Shown here: positions 21,729-32,350 of the stretch, piece by piece
Layout: every line of letters starts with the position of its first letter
Numbering within the stretch: position 1 is the first letter of the stretch
Origin: Pantoea piersonii
GTDB taxonomy: Bacteria; Pseudomonadota; Gammaproteobacteria; Enterobacterales; Enterobacteriaceae
DNA: 64,000 nt
Reading direction: 5' to 3'
NCBI RefSeq assembly: GCF_003612015.1
Contig: NZ_RARB01000006.1
Span: 5,263-69,262 of the forward strand
The notes under the pieces: model-generated
The model's input: only the letters and a program-made list of their open reading frames with translations
Told to the model about the DNA's origin: nothing
The model's database searches: none
Made by a program: the position numbers and the translations under genes

Positions 21729-22619
21729 ATGAAGAGAAATTTGAAGGCCATACCTGTTCTGGTCGCCGGTTTGTTTACCTCACCGCTTTCTATTGCGGCG
21801 GGCTCCGTCTCTGCAGATCCCCACGCCGGGCACGACATGTCTGCCATGCAGATGCCAGCAGATGAGAATTTCACTGAGATGACGTCAATGGAGCCCATTG
21901 TAACTGAGAGCAGAACGCCAATTCCGCCTGTTACCGATGCCGACCGGAAGGCTGCATTCGGCAATTTACAGGGGCATGCGATTCACGACAGTGCGATTAA
22001 TTATCTGGTTCTGCTGGATCAACTGGAATGGCAACGGTCGGATAACACCAACAATTTCAGCTGGAGTGTTAACAGCTGGATTGGAGGCGACACAGATCGG
22101 ATTTGGCTAAAGAGTGAAGGTGAACGAAGCAATGGGGAAACGGAGGCGGCTGAAGCGCAGTTACTCTGGGGACATGCGGTTGGCCCATGGTGGGATTTGG
22201 TTGCGGGTGTCAGGCAGGATTTCAGACCTGCTTCTGCCCGGACCTGGGCTGCTGTCGGTTTTCAGGGGCTGGCACTCTATAATTTTGAGTCTGAAATTAC
22301 GGGTTTTGTCAGTAATGGCGGAAAAGCAGCCCTTCGTCTGGGAGGAGAATACGACGTTTTACTGACTAACCGGCTCATACTCCAGCCATCCTATGAGGTG
22401 AATTTCTACAGTCAGGATGATGAATCGCGGGGTCGCGGCAGGGGACTGACTGACACAGAGCTGGGGCTCCGGCTGCGCTATGAAATACGCCGTGAGTTTG
22501 CACCCTATATAGGCGTTTCCTGGAATCAACTTTACGGGAAAACATCCGATATGGCGAAAAGAGAAGGTGAGAAAGACCATCAGGTAGTATTCCTGGCGGG
22601 AGCCAGAATCTGGTTTTAA
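21729..22619 (+). CDS. pcoB: PcoB, outer-membrane copper resistance protein
   Basis: A 296-residue CopB-family protein with a signal peptide and a short His/Met-rich N-terminal tail ([13 protein letters not shown]). A beta-barrel domain follows with alternating aromatic segments and ends ARIWF, with a C-terminal Phe as in outer-membrane proteins. It works with PcoA. Possible starts are ATG at 21720 (overlapping pcoA), 21723 and 21729; GGAGG at 21714-21718 and the known PcoB length favour 21729. Confidence 0.93.
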   Translation: MKRNLKAIPVLVAGLFTSPLSIAAGSVSADPHAGHDMSAMQMPADENFTEMTSMEPIVTESRTPIPPVTDADRKAAFGNLQGHAIHDSAINYLVLLDQLEWQRSDNTNNFSWSVNSWIGGDTDRIWLKSEGERSNGETEAAEAQLLWGHAVGPWWDLVAGVRQDFRPASARTWAAVGFQGLALYNFESEITGFVSNGGKAALRLGGEYDVLLTNRLILQPSYEVNFYSQDDESRGRGRGLTDTELGLRLRYEIRREFAPYIGVSWNQLYGKTSDMAKREGEKDHQVVFLAGARIWF

Positions 22620-22658
22620 CGCACTGATATAAAACACTCAACTAAACAGGTAAATAAA

Positions 22659-23039
22659 ATGTCGATTTTAAATAAAGCCATTCTTACAGGTGGCCTCGTT
22701 ATGGGCGTTGCTTTCTCTGCTATGGCCCATCCGGAATTAAAAAGCTCTGTGCCACAGGCTGATTCAGCCGTAGCGGCCCCGGAAAAGATTCAGCTTAATT
22801 TCTCGGAAAATCTGACCGTGAAATTCTCAGGTGCAAAATTAACGATGACGGGTATGAAAGGCATGTCATCACATTCTCCGATGCCGGTCGCGGCAAAAGT
22901 GGCGCCAGGCGCTGACCCTAAATCGATGGTCATTATTCCGCGAGAGCCTTTACCCGCTGGCACTTATCGTGTTGACTGGCGCGCGGTTTCTTCAGATACG
23001 CACCCTATTACCGGTAATTACACCTTTACAGTGAAGTAA
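22659..23039 (+). CDS. pcoC: PcoC, periplasmic copper chaperone
   Basis: A 126-residue CopC-family precursor. Cleavage after AMA exposes the N-terminal His of HPELKSSVP, the Cu2+ ligand. The Cu+ site is the Met-rich loop [14 protein letters not shown]. The beta-barrel fold ends [14 protein letters not shown]. It delivers copper to PcoD or PcoA. Four bases separate it from pcoD. Confidence 0.95.
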   Translation: MSILNKAILTGGLVMGVAFSAMAHPELKSSVPQADSAVAAPEKIQLNFSENLTVKFSGAKLTMTGMKGMSSHSPMPVAAKVAPGADPKSMVIIPREPLPAGTYRVDWRAVSSDTHPITGNYTFTVK

Positions 23040-23043
23040 TATT

Positions 23044-23973
23044 ATGAACGACCTGATTATGATTGTTATTCGTTTTCTTCTTTATCTGGATTTGATGGTA
23101 ATATTTGGATTGCCATTTTTTCAGATATATGGAATAAGCGGTGTCAGACATGAAACCTATAACCTGACTAATTTCAGGTCGTTTATAACCTTTGCTGTTG
23201 TTACAGGCATCATTCTTACTGGCATTAATATGCTCCTGGTATCTAATGCCATGAGTGGAGTAACTGACCTCAGAGAATTATCCATCCATGTTATCGAGAT
23301 GGTGATAGAAGAAACTGATGTGGGTATTAGCTGGATTGTCAGGCTCTGTGCCCTGTTTACCACACTCGGTGCTTTGTTCCTTTACACTAATAAGAGACTA
23401 TTGTCCTGCCTGCTGATGACGATGAGTGGGGGCGTGGCGCTGGCTACACTTGCCTGGGGAGGACACGCCGTTATGCATGACGGTCTGCATTACTATCTCC
23501 ATTTACTGAGCGATCTGACCCATCTCGGCGCTGCAGGTGCCTGGACAGGTGCTCTGGTTGCATTTGCTATCCTGCTGATGCGCAGAAACGAGCATAATGC
23601 ACAGAGCGTCATTGTGATATCTGACTCCCTGGCAAAATTTGCCACGGCAGGAACGGTGATTGTTGTAGCCCTGATCCTGAGTGCGCTGGTCAACTATCTG
23701 TATATTGCTGAGGGTAACTTAACTCCCTTATTCAACAGTTCCTGGGGGAGGATATTGCTTGCCAAGACGGCTCTGTTTGTTCTGATGCTTCTTCTGGCTG
23801 CAGCAAACCGGTTTCACCTGGGTCCCCGGCTTGAAGTTATGGTCAGGGAAGGGAATTATGATCGCAGCGTTGCCCTGATGCGAAACAGCATCCTGACAGA
23901 ATTCGTTGTTGCGATTATCATTCTGGGCGCCGTAGCGTGGCTCGGAATGCTTGCTCCGTCTCAGGTCAGCTAG
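23044..23973 (+). CDS. pcoD: PcoD, inner-membrane copper transport protein
   Basis: A 309-residue CopD-family protein with about eight transmembrane helices and conserved His residues in [20 protein letters not shown], likely copper ligands. It is thought to take copper from PcoC into the cytoplasm for PcoA loading. It ends 54 bp before pcoR, within the pcoABCDRS run. Confidence 0.94.
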   Translation: MNDLIMIVIRFLLYLDLMVIFGLPFFQIYGISGVRHETYNLTNFRSFITFAVVTGIILTGINMLLVSNAMSGVTDLRELSIHVIEMVIEETDVGISWIVRLCALFTTLGALFLYTNKRLLSCLLMTMSGGVALATLAWGGHAVMHDGLHYYLHLLSDLTHLGAAGAWTGALVAFAILLMRRNEHNAQSVIVISDSLAKFATAGTVIVVALILSALVNYLYIAEGNLTPLFNSSWGRILLAKTALFVLMLLLAAANRFHLGPRLEVMVREGNYDRSVALMRNSILTEFVVAIIILGAVAWLGMLAPSQVS

Positions 23974-24027
23974 GGGACAGCCAAAGCTCATGCGTGAGAT
24001 TTTTACTTTCATATCAGCGAGTTGACC

Positions 24028-24708
24028 ATGCAGCGTATTTTAATCGTTGAAGACGAACAAAAAACAGGTCGTTACCTGCAGCAGGGACTGGTTGAGGAAG
24101 GCTATCAGGCCGATCTCTTTAATAATGGCCGCGATGGTCTCGGGGCCGCGTCGAAGGGACAGTATGATTTGATAATACTGGACGTGATGCTGCCTTTCCT
24201 CGACGGGTGGCAAATCATCAGCGCACTGAGGGAGTCCGGGCACGAAGAACCGGTCCTGTTTTTAACCGCAAAGGACAACGTGCGGGACAAAGTGAAAGGA
24301 CTGGAGCTTGGCGCAGATGACTACCTGATTAAGCCCTTTGATTTTACGGAGCTGGTTGCACGTGTAAGAACCCTACTGCGCCGGGCACGCTCGCAGGCCG
24401 CAACAGTCTGCACCATCGCCGATATGACCGTTGATATGGTGCGCCGGACCGTGATCCGTTCGGGGAAGAAGATCCATCTCACCGGTAAAGAATACGTTCT
24501 GCTTGAGTTGCTGCTGCAACGCACCGGAGAAGTGTTACCCAGGAGTCTTATCTCGTCCCTGGTCTGGAACATGAATTTTGACAGTGATACGAATGTGATT
24601 GATGTCGCCGTGAGACGTCTGAGAAGTAAAATTGATGATGACTTTGAGCCAAAACTGATCCATACCGTTCGCGGTGCCGGATATGTCCTGGAGATCAGAG
24701 AAGAGTGA
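24028..24708 (+). CDS. pcoR: PcoR, copper response regulator
   Basis: A 226-residue OmpR-type regulator ([11 protein letters not shown]) with phospho-acceptor Asp52 in [12 protein letters not shown], the Lys of [10 protein letters not shown], and a winged helix ending in VRGAGYVLE. It is clearly similar to SilR. Phosphorylated by PcoS, it activates pcoABCD and pcoE. The ATG at 24028 is chosen over a TTG two codons upstream. The stop overlaps the pcoS start by 4 bp. Confidence 0.95.
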   Translation: MQRILIVEDEQKTGRYLQQGLVEEGYQADLFNNGRDGLGAASKGQYDLIILDVMLPFLDGWQIISALRESGHEEPVLFLTAKDNVRDKVKGLELGADDYLIKPFDFTELVARVRTLLRRARSQAATVCTIADMTVDMVRRTVIRSGKKIHLTGKEYVLLELLLQRTGEVLPRSLISSLVWNMNFDSDTNVIDVAVRRLRSKIDDDFEPKLIHTVRGAGYVLEIREE

Positions 24709-26105
24709 GGTTCAAAATTTCCCTGACCACACGCCTGAGCCTGATTTTTTCTGCGGTGATGCTTACGGTATGGTGGTTATCAAGTTTTATCCTGATTAGC
24801 ACCCTTAATGGCTATTTCGATAATCAGGACCGCGATTTTCTGACAGGTAAACTTCAGCTCACCGAAGAGTTTCTTAAAACAGAGACGTTCCGGAACAAAA
24901 CGGATATTAAGTCATTATCAGAAAAAATAAACGATGCGATGGTAGGGCACAATGGTTTATTCATTTCTATAAAAAACATGGAAAATGAAAAAATTGTTGA
25001 ACTCTATGCCAAAAATTCTGTTGTTCCAGCGGTCCTGCTTAATAAGTCGGGTGATATTCTCGACTATATGATCCAGACGGAAGAAAATAACACCGTGTAC
25101 CGCAGTATCTCGCGGCGGGTTGCCGTGACGCCGGAACAGGGTAAAAGCAAACATGTCATCATTACGGTTGCCACGGATACTGGGTATCACACCCTGTTTA
25201 TGGACAAACTCAGTACCTGGCTGTTCTGGTTCAATATCGGTCTGGTCTTTATTTCTGTTTTTCTGGGCTGGCTGACCACACGTATTGGTCTGAAACCGTT
25301 ACGGGAAATGACCAGTCTGGCTTCCTCCATGACTGTACACAGCCTGGATCAGCGTCTAAATCCCGATCTGGCTCCGCCGGAAATCTCTGAGACCATGCAG
25401 GAGTTCAATAATATGTTTGATCGCCTGGAGGGGGCATTCCGGAAACTGTCAGATTTCTCGTCTGACATCGCGCATGAGCTGCGCACACCAGTCAGTAATC
25501 TGATGATGCAGACGCAGTTTGCACTGGCTAAGGAAAGGGATGTTTCGCATTACCGCGAAATTTTATTCGCTAACCTGGAAGAACTGAAAAGGTTGTCACG
25601 AATGACCAGTGACATGCTTTTTCTGGCACGTTCAGAGCATGGTCTGCTGCGGCTGGATAAACATGATGTGGATCTGGCAGCCGAACTGAATGAATTACGT
25701 GAGTTGTTCGAGCCCCTGGCAGACGAAACAGGAAAGACAATCACGGTTGAAGGAGAGGGCGTTGTTGCCGGAGACAGCGATATGCTCCGACGTGCTTTCA
25801 GTAACCTGCTTTCCAATGCAATCAAGTATTCTCCCGATAACACCTGTACAGCGATACACCTTGAGCGTGACAGTGACTGTGTGAACGTGATGATTACGAA
25901 TACGATGTCCGGCCAGGTTCCCGCTAATCTGGAACGTTTGTTTGACCGGTTCTATCGCGCAGACTCATCAAGGTTCTACAACACGGAAGGCGCGGGGCTG
26001 GGATTATCAATTACAAGGTCGATCATTCATGCTCACGGCGGCGAGCTGTCAGCAGAACAGCAGGGGCGGGAAATTGTGTTCAGTGTGCGTCTGTTAATGG
26101 ATTAA
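24705..26105 (+). CDS. pcoS: PcoS, copper sensor kinase
   Basis: A 466-residue histidine kinase starting at GTG (24705) in a 4-bp overlap with pcoR. TM helices are at about 12-33 and 172-192, with a periplasmic copper-sensing domain between. His257 in [14 protein letters not shown] is the phosphorylation site. The N-box ([14 protein letters not shown]) and G-box ([11 protein letters not shown]) are intact. It is a paralogue of SilS. Confidence 0.95.
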   Translation: MRFKISLTTRLSLIFSAVMLTVWWLSSFILISTLNGYFDNQDRDFLTGKLQLTEEFLKTETFRNKTDIKSLSEKINDAMVGHNGLFISIKNMENEKIVELYAKNSVVPAVLLNKSGDILDYMIQTEENNTVYRSISRRVAVTPEQGKSKHVIITVATDTGYHTLFMDKLSTWLFWFNIGLVFISVFLGWLTTRIGLKPLREMTSLASSMTVHSLDQRLNPDLAPPEISETMQEFNNMFDRLEGAFRKLSDFSSDIAHELRTPVSNLMMQTQFALAKERDVSHYREILFANLEELKRLSRMTSDMLFLARSEHGLLRLDKHDVDLAAELNELRELFEPLADETGKTITVEGEGVVAGDSDMLRRAFSNLLSNAIKYSPDNTCTAIHLERDSDCVNVMITNTMSGQVPANLERLFDRFYRADSSRFYNTEGAGLGLSITRSIIHAHGGELSAEQQGREIVFSVRLLMD

Positions 26106-26133
26106 TACCGTTATTCAGGAGAAACCCGGAAGG

Positions 26134-26147
26134 TGACAAAAATGTCA
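26134..26147. promoter_or_regulatory. PcoR/SilR-type operator upstream of pcoE
   Basis: Palindrome TGACA-AAAA-TGTCA, sharing the TGAC/GTCA arms of the operators before silC and silE. It lies about 174 bp before pcoE, matching the independent copper-inducible promoter described for pcoE. It may be read by both PcoR and SilR. Confidence 0.7.
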
Positions 26148-26320
26148 TCGTTCAGTCACGCGATAAACAGAGGCGGTTTTTTATAATCAGCCATAAATCA
26201 GGACAGCGTGATAATTCAATCGCCCGGTTCCTGGCGTGATGATCAACCAGCCCTGAGATCAAATGCTTTCTCTGTTATAAGCATTGATTGTTCGGGTATG
26301 AAAACACCGGAGACCCAACC

Positions 26321-26755
26321 ATGAAAAAGATCCTTGTATCCTTTATTGCCATGATGGCTGTCGCTTCATCTGCCTGGGCTGCAGAGACAATGAACATGCA
26401 TGACCAGGTAAATAATGCCCAGGCGCCTGCCCATCAGATGCAATCATCCGCTGAAAAAAGTGCAGTTCAGGGGGAGAGCATGAAAATGATGGATATGAGC
26501 GGTCACGATCAGGCCGCAATGTCCCATGAAATGATGCAAAACGGCAATTCTGCTGCCCATCAGGACATGGCTGAAATGCATAAAAAAATGATGAAATCCA
26601 AGCCAGCAGCTTCTAACGAAACAGCAAAATCATTTTCCGAAATGAACGAGCATGAGAAAGCCGCTGTTGTGCATGAGAAGGCGAATAATGGTCAATCTTC
26701 CGTTATTCATCAGCAGCAGGCTGAAAAGCATCGCAGCCAGATCACCCAGAATTAA
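26321..26755 (+). CDS. pcoE: PcoE, periplasmic copper-binding protein
   Basis: A 144-residue precursor with a signal peptide to about residue 20 (MKKILVSFIAMMAVASSAWA) and a His/Met-rich mature chain. It includes NMHDQVNNAQAPAHQM, MSHEMMQNGNSAAHQDM and MNEHEKAAVVHEKANNG. It binds copper or silver in the periplasm before PcoA accumulates. It shares repeats with SilE and with the protein at 19222-19671. It ends with a strong terminator and is the last gene of the island. Confidence 0.95.
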   Translation: MKKILVSFIAMMAVASSAWAAETMNMHDQVNNAQAPAHQMQSSAEKSAVQGESMKMMDMSGHDQAAMSHEMMQNGNSAAHQDMAEMHKKMMKSKPAASNETAKSFSEMNEHEKAAVVHEKANNGQSSVIHQQQAEKHRSQITQN

Positions 26756-26806
26756 CCCGCAGCTCCACTTGTTAGACCCTCATTTGACGCCGAAGTCACT
26801 GGCTTA

Positions 26807-26831
26807 CGCTCCCGTCCGGGAGCGTTTTTTT
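26807..26831 (+). terminator. Strong rho-independent terminator after pcoE
   Basis: Perfect hairpin CGCTCCCG-tc-CGGGAGCG followed by seven T residues (26825-26831). Confidence 0.92.
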
Positions 26832-27546
26832 CCCATATATCAAACTTTAACTCTGAAGAGGTGGAAGTATCTGACCAACACTGTCACGTAACGCCAGATA
26901 ACTACAAAAACACCTTTTTCCTCCTGTAAATTGCAGTTCCTGCAAGAACATCAAGGCATAATGTTGGAACAGCGTGTGATACACACTTAGTATCATGTTT
27001 TGTATGTGTTTTTTTTAAAAGTTTACAACTTTAAAGTCTTTTTCAGGTTAAAGGATACAACTTTAATGTCTCTACACAAAAGGTCGCTATTACACCCTGT
27101 GGAAAAAGCAGGCCAGTTAGGGAGACACATATTTTCAAACTTCCCATCGAACTGCTTGCTTTACCTGCCAGTCCGGCACAATGGATAGGCAACGATGTCT
27201 CTCAGAAAATACTGAACTGGCGTGTTACTGTTTGAATAATTTTTGCCGCGAGGAGGTAGCCATTACGTTGGCGGATTATGGTTGTCAAACAAAGGCTATT
27301 CCCTGCAGGACTAACCATAAATTTGCATCAGCAGCCTGTCTGAAATAAGGCAAACTGACTTATGCGGGCTCTCAGCAGAAAAAGCAGTAAACAGGGCATT
27401 AGCAATAGCTAATCACCCCTGAAACGTTACAGGGTAACCCCACCGCATTTGCACCACCCCTAATCCTCTCCTACGCTTTTCCCCTTAAACATGCGTAAAC
27501 CGTTGCGACTACGATCGCCTTTTTAAGCTGTAAAGGAGGAAAGTAA
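26832..27546. other. Right border region of the metal island, no clear gene
   Basis: About 715 bases without a supported gene, changing from AT-rich to the GC-rich chromosome. Two near-identical 15-mers, ACAACTTTAAAGTCT (27025-27039) and ACAACTTTAATGTCT (27057-27071), start 32 bp apart, like repeated protein-binding sites at a mobile-element end. No transposase gene or terminal inverted repeat can be matched to the left border. A 40-codon frame starting at 27066 has no ribosome binding site or recognisable product. GGAGG near the right end belongs to the next gene. Confidence 0.5.
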
Positions 27547-28632
27547 ATGCAATACAGGAAACTGGGCCACTCGGGCCTGCTGGTCTCAAAGTTCGTGTTG
27601 GGTACCGTGCCGTTTGGCGGCAAAGCGGGATTTGAAAAAACCGGCAACGTTAACGCCAGCGAAGCGCGTCGTTTTATCGATATCGCGCTGGATCACGGCG
27701 TTAATATGATCGATACCGCCGATCTTTACTCCATGGGCGGCGCAGAAGAGGTTGTCGGCGAAGCGCTCGGCGACAAGCGCGACAATGTCATTCTGGCAAG
27801 CAAAGCGCGCAGCCCGCTCGGCGATGGCCCGAATGAGAGCGGCGCCAGCCGTTACCACCTTATCAAGGCGTGCGAAGCGAGCCTGCGACGCCTTAAAACC
27901 GACCATATTGACCTTTATCAGATCCATAACTGGGATGGCGTCACCTCGGTAGAAGAGACGCTGCGCGCGCTCGAAGATCTGGTGAAAAGCGGCAAAATTC
28001 GTTACTTCGGTACTTCTAATTATACCGCCTGGCAGATGATGAAGACCCTGGGCTGCGCCAGCGAGCGACACCTGCTCAAGCCGGTCAGCCAGCAAATCTA
28101 CTACACGCCGGAGTCGCGTGAAGCAGAGTTCGAGCTGCTGCCGATGGCGCTCGACCAGGAGATCGGCACGCTGATCTGGGGGCCGCTGGGCGAAGGCCTG
28201 CTAACCGGCGCGGTCAGCCGTAACGGCAAAGCGCCTGAGTCGACCCGTCAGGGCAGCGGCTGGCCAGAACCCTATGTGCACAATATGGAACACGCCTATA
28301 ACGTTATCGAGGTGCTGGAGCAGGTCGGCAAAGAAATTAACGCCTCTATTGCCCAGGTCTGCCTGTCCTGGCTGGCGGACCGTCCAGGGGTCAGCGCGCT
28401 TATCGTCGGCAACCGCAGCGAAACTCACCTGCGTGAAAATCTGAACGCCTTTGAGCTAACCCTCAGCGATGAGCAGCGTCAGCGCATTGAAAAAGTGACG
28501 CGTCCGGCTCCGCGTTATCCCTACTGGCACCGCTTCACCAGCGGCATGGATCGCATCGACCCAGCTGAACAACCCTTCCTGGATGAATATCGCCAGACTC
28601 TCGACGAACGCAAAGACCAGGCGCAGAAATAA
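27547..28632 (+). CDS. Aldo/keto reductase
   Basis: A 361-residue (alpha/beta)8-barrel NADPH-dependent oxidoreductase of the AKR superfamily. The catalytic tetrad is visible: Asp56 and Tyr61 in DTADLYSMG, Lys86 in LASKAR and His127 in LYQIHNWD. The C-terminal IVGNRSETHLREN block binds the cofactor. It reduces aldehydes or ketones; the natural substrate cannot be told. Strong GGAGG precedes the ATG. It is the first chromosomal gene right of the metal island and appears monocistronic. Confidence 0.92.
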   Translation: MQYRKLGHSGLLVSKFVLGTVPFGGKAGFEKTGNVNASEARRFIDIALDHGVNMIDTADLYSMGGAEEVVGEALGDKRDNVILASKARSPLGDGPNESGASRYHLIKACEASLRRLKTDHIDLYQIHNWDGVTSVEETLRALEDLVKSGKIRYFGTSNYTAWQMMKTLGCASERHLLKPVSQQIYYTPESREAEFELLPMALDQEIGTLIWGPLGEGLLTGAVSRNGKAPESTRQGSGWPEPYVHNMEHAYNVIEVLEQVGKEINASIAQVCLSWLADRPGVSALIVGNRSETHLRENLNAFELTLSDEQRQRIEKVTRPAPRYPYWHRFTSGMDRIDPAEQPFLDEYRQTLDERKDQAQK

Positions 28633-29211
28633 GCCTCTGGCTGGCCATGCGATGTGGTCAGCCTTATCCAGCAGCACTCACGCTTTAATACATCCGCAAC
28701 GGTTAAACAGACAGGTCTGCTTCATCAGCGCTTTGCAGGAAAAGACAATTTCCTGGCAATAAGCCTGAAGTGTTCAGTTAAACTTTTCACAAAACCTTGT
28801 AGCGAACCTCTCGCGTCCCTGCGCAGTGCCGTACAAACGCGTACGCCTGCCTGGCTGCTGGCATCTCCTCCTTTCGCCTGGCGTAAGCGCCCGTGAGAGA
28901 AGTGCAAAATCAACCCTTGCCACCTCTTTTTACGTGACAGCGTAACAGAAGAGGCGAAACAGTTAGCGCCTTGTGCAGCGTTGTCGGCACGCTGTTGCTG
29001 ACTGTGGCTATGCTCCGTCAGTTCAGCAGGCTTCAGCCTGAAAGCCTCTACGGCCGCACGAAATAGCTGACCGGCGACCAGGCTTAAAAAGATTGCCGGC
29101 TGTCATGCGCAATATCAGCAATTTACAGATAACTTTCCGGTATATCTTCGATATCAAGTGGTGACAGGTATTCATCCCAACGGAACTCAGGCCTTTTAAT
29201 AAGGAGCTAAC
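28633..29211. other. Intergenic region between aldo/keto reductase and nudI
   Basis: About 580 bases without a supported gene. A 9-bp stem (28639-28647 with 28655-28663, one G-U pair) followed by TTAT directly after the reductase stop may be its terminator. Reading frames of 60-80 codons here have no ribosome binding site or recognisable motifs. The nudI promoter must lie near the right end (AAGGAG at about 29200). Confidence 0.5.
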
Positions 29212-29637
29212 ATGCGTCAGAGAGTAATCGTATGCCCAGTAATACAAAATGAAGGTGAATTTTTACTTTGTAAAATGGCCTCAGATCGTGGGGTTTTCCC
29301 GGGGCAATGGGCTCTGCCTGGCGGTGGCATGGAGCCTGGCGAAACGATGGAAATCGCCCTGAGGCGGGAAATCATGGAAGAGTTAGGGAAGGAACTGCTT
29401 ATCACCGAGGTTAAACCCTGGGCTTTTCGTGATGATATCCGAACTAAAACCTATCCAGACGGCGCCACCGAAGAAATTTACATGATTTACCTTATATTTG
29501 ACTGCATAAGTTCAAACCGGGCGATTACGTTTAACGAAGAATTTCAGGAGGTTGCCTGGGTTTCCCCTGACGTTCTGAAAAGCATGGATCTTAATGAGGC
29601 GACCCGGGTGACTTTTGCACAAAAAGGACTCCTTTAG
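29212..29637 (+). CDS. nudI: NudI, nucleoside triphosphatase (Nudix)
   Basis: A 141-residue Nudix hydrolase closely resembling E. coli NudI over its full length ([33 protein letters not shown]). The Nudix box is complete: [20 protein letters not shown] followed by ELG, giving G-x5-E-x7-REUxEExGU. It hydrolyses (deoxy)nucleoside triphosphates, preferentially pyrimidines, to monophosphates. AAGGAG precedes the ATG. It is convergent with malG across a shared terminator. Confidence 0.92.
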   Translation: MRQRVIVCPVIQNEGEFLLCKMASDRGVFPGQWALPGGGMEPGETMEIALRREIMEELGKELLITEVKPWAFRDDIRTKTYPDGATEEIYMIYLIFDCISSNRAITFNEEFQEVAWVSPDVLKSMDLNEATRVTFAQKGLL

Positions 29638-29783
29638 CCCGCTCTTCCTCAGAACGTACGAAGGCGTATTAAAAGCCTCACGTTCGGCAAATGTACCCGC
29701 TCGATCTGAACTGCCAGGCATCAACGCGCTGAACCTGTCAGACACCGAATATGCCGAACGCCGGGTTTAAGCCCAATAAAAAC

Positions 29784-29801
29784 GGCGGCCCGAAGGCCGC
29801 C
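29784..29801. terminator. Bidirectional terminator between nudI and malG
   Basis: Hairpin GGCGGCC-CGAA-GGCCGCC with A-runs on the left and right, so a U-tract follows on either transcript. It mainly ends malEFG. Confidence 0.85.
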
Positions 29802-29859
29802 AAAAACCCTCAATTATGGTTAGTATTGAGGAAGCAGTGGCACTGCATTGATGAAGAGA

Positions 29860-30750
29860 TTAACCCTTAACGCCTCCCGCCGTCAGGCCGCTGACCAACC
29901 AGCGCTGCGCCAGCAGGAACACCAGCGTAATCGGGATAGCAGAGAGCACAGCGGCGGCAGCGAAGTCCCCCCACAGATAGTTCTGTGGATTCAGATACTG
30001 CTGCATACCGACCGCCAGGGTATAGCTGTTAACGTCCCGCAGCAGCAGCGAGGCGACAGGCACCTCTGTTACCGCGGCGATAAACGCCAGAATAAACACC
30101 ACCGCCAGGATCGGCACCGAGAGCGGCAGCAGCACCAGCCGGAACGCCTGCCACGGCGTCGCGCCGTCCAGCGCGGCCGCCTCTTCCAGCGAACCGTCGA
30201 TGGTTTCGAAATAACCTTTAATCGTCCAGACATGCAGCGCGATGCCGCCAAGGTAGGCGAAAATTACGCCGCCATGCGTATTCAGCCCGAGGAAAGGCAA
30301 ATACTGCCCCAGCCGATCGAACAAAGCGTAGAGCGCCACCAGCGAGAGAACGGCAGGGAACATCTGGAAAATGAGCATCCCTTTCAACAGGCTGGCGCGT
30401 CCAGCGAAGCGCATGCGAGCAAAAGCATAGGCGCAGGTAGTGGAAAGCGCCACTATGCCAATCGCGCTGATGCCCGCGATCTTAACGGAGTTCCACAGCC
30501 ACAGCAGCACCGGGAAAGGTGGCGGCGTCACGCGGCCGTCGGCATGGGTGACGCTGAACCCCAGCGCCAGCCGCCAGTGCTCCCAGGATATCTGCTCCGG
30601 GATCAGGCTGCCGGTCGCGAAGTTGCCGGCGCGCAGTGAAATTGCCATAACCATCAGCAGCGGGAAAAGAATCGCGGCGATAAACGCGAGCAGCAGCAGA
30701 TGAGTCAGCAGCAAACGCAGCCTCTGCGATTTAGGTTGTACCATAGCCAT
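29860..30750 (-). CDS. malG: MalG, maltose ABC transporter permease
   Basis: A 296-residue inner-membrane permease with about six TM helices, the standard MalG length. The EAA loop that docks onto MalK is visible ([21 protein letters not shown]). With MalF it forms the channel for maltose and maltodextrins. It follows malF by 9 bp and ends the malEFG operon. Confidence 0.96.
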   Translation of the reverse strand: MAMVQPKSQRLRLLLTHLLLLAFIAAILFPLLMVMAISLRAGNFATGSLIPEQISWEHWRLALGFSVTHADGRVTPPPFPVLLWLWNSVKIAGISAIGIVALSTTCAYAFARMRFAGRASLLKGMLIFQMFPAVLSLVALYALFDRLGQYLPFLGLNTHGGVIFAYLGGIALHVWTIKGYFETIDGSLEEAAALDGATPWQAFRLVLLPLSVPILAVVFILAFIAAVTEVPVASLLLRDVNSYTLAVGMQQYLNPQNYLWGDFAAAAVLSAIPITLVFLLAQRWLVSGLTAGGVKG

Positions 30751-30759
30751 AACGCCTCC

Positions 30760-32292
30760 TTAGTCGAACTTCATCCGCACGGCTTTCAGGTTAATCACCG
30801 CCAGCGCGCCTACCAGCAGGAAGATCAGCGTCGCGATCGCCGCCGCCAGACCGAAATCCTGCCCGCCGCCGCCCTCAAAGGCGATGCGCCACGTATAATT
30901 CACCAGCAGGTCGGTATAGCCCGCAGGCGTTGTGGTGCCAAGCCGATCGGGGCCGCCGTTGGTCAGCAGCTGCACCAGCACAAAGTTGTTAAAGTTAAAG
31001 GCGAAGCTGGCGATCATCAGCGGCATAAGCGGCTTCAACAACAGCGGCAGCGTAATCAAAAAGAAATTCTGCAACGGTCCTGCGCCATCCATCGCCGAAG
31101 CTTCGTACAGGTCGTCTGGAATCGCCTTGAGCAGCCCCATGCAGAGGATCATCATGTAGGGATAGCCCAGCCAGGTATTGACGATCACCAGCATGGCGCG
31201 CGCCAGCAGAGGGTCGCTGAACCAGGCGGGCTGGAAGCCGAACAGCGCGTTGAGCAGCACGTTGATCTCGCCGAAGCTCTGGTTAAACAGGCCCTTGAAT
31301 ATCAGTATCGAGATAAAGGCCGGGACGGCATAGGGCAGGATCAGCATCACGCGATAGATCGCTTTCCCCTTTAACGCTTCCCACTGCACCAGGCAGGCGA
31401 GCACCATGCCGACGGCGACGGTCAGCGCCACGGTCAGTAGCGAGAAGAGCAGCGTCCAGCCGAAAATCGCCAGGAAAGGCTTCTGGATCCCCTCATCGGT
31501 AAAGACGCGCACAAAGTTCTTCCAGCCCGCATTCACCGTAAAGCCCGGGCTAAGCTGCTCGCTGCCCCAGTTGCCGTCGGCGTTGACGCGCTGGAAGAAG
31601 CCGGTTTTATCATTCGCCTGATACAGCTCGCCGCTTTGCTGATTTTTCAACTGCTGGTCGGCGGTAAGCAGATAGAGCGGGCGCGTGCCGGAGAACTGCC
31701 GCAGCGAACTCATTACCAGCTCGCGGCCGTCCGGCAGCCGGGCGCGGATCTGACTGAGCGCCTGGCGATTGCTGGTGATGACCTTCAGCGTTGCGCGCTG
31801 GCCCACAGGCGGCGCGGCGCGGATCATACTGAGCTGCTGATCGCCGCCAAAATCGAACGGCGGCGAAACGTAATTTTCACTCTCGCTGGCTAACAGCAGC
31901 TGCCAGCGGCTGCCCGCCGGATAGAGCGCGAAGTTCATTCCCGCGCCGTCCTGATACTGACGGCTCAGCAGCACCTGCTGCGCGCGCGCCTGGGTAAGCT
32001 GGTTGGTACTGCTGTAGTTGGTAAAAGCGATCGCCACGGTGCAGGCGAGGGGGAAGAGCACAAACAGCGCCATACCGGCGAGGCCGGGATAGACATAGCG
32101 CCAGGCATAGGCGCGTCGGTTAGCGTAAATCCAGATGCCCGCCGCGCTGACAATCAGCGTCACCAGCGCAAACAGATATTCGCCCTGCGCATACATCAGC
32201 ACCAGAAGGTAGCCGACCAGCAGACAGCAGATCCCGACGAGAACGCGCTTCAGCAGCTGGCTGGCGCCTCCTGTTTTCGGTTTTCCTGACAT
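30760..32292 (-). CDS. malF: MalF, maltose ABC transporter permease
   Basis: A 510-residue permease with eight TM helices and the large periplasmic P2 domain characteristic of MalF (about 95-275) that contacts MalE. The EAA motif is YEASAMDGAGPLQNFFLITL. It starts 59 bp after the malE stop, past a hairpin likely to lower malF expression relative to malE. Confidence 0.96.
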   Translation of the reverse strand: MSGKPKTGGASQLLKRVLVGICCLLVGYLLVLMYAQGEYLFALVTLIVSAAGIWIYANRRAYAWRYVYPGLAGMALFVLFPLACTVAIAFTNYSSTNQLTQARAQQVLLSRQYQDGAGMNFALYPAGSRWQLLLASESENYVSPPFDFGGDQQLSMIRAAPPVGQRATLKVITSNRQALSQIRARLPDGRELVMSSLRQFSGTRPLYLLTADQQLKNQQSGELYQANDKTGFFQRVNADGNWGSEQLSPGFTVNAGWKNFVRVFTDEGIQKPFLAIFGWTLLFSLLTVALTVAVGMVLACLVQWEALKGKAIYRVMLILPYAVPAFISILIFKGLFNQSFGEINVLLNALFGFQPAWFSDPLLARAMLVIVNTWLGYPYMMILCMGLLKAIPDDLYEASAMDGAGPLQNFFLITLPLLLKPLMPLMIASFAFNFNNFVLVQLLTNGGPDRLGTTTPAGYTDLLVNYTWRIAFEGGGGQDFGLAAAIATLIFLLVGALAVINLKAVRMKFD

Positions 32293-32320
32293 GATTCGGT
32301 GTTCCTTAACAGCCAGTGGT

Positions 32321-32340
32321 AAGCCGGCGCAAGCCGGCTT
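32321..32340 (-). other. Perfect hairpin between malE and malF
   Basis: AAGCCGGC-GCAA-GCCGGCTT, a perfect 8-bp stem with a GNRA-like loop and no T-run. In E. coli the same interval carries REP palindromes that protect malE mRNA and reduce malFG expression; this stem probably plays that part. Confidence 0.75.
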
Positions 32341-32350
32341 CGAGGGGGCA

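Noticed and set aside
27066..27188. 40-codon frame at the island's right border
   Set aside because: No ribosome binding site, no hydrophobic or conserved motif, and it begins inside one of the spaced repeats.
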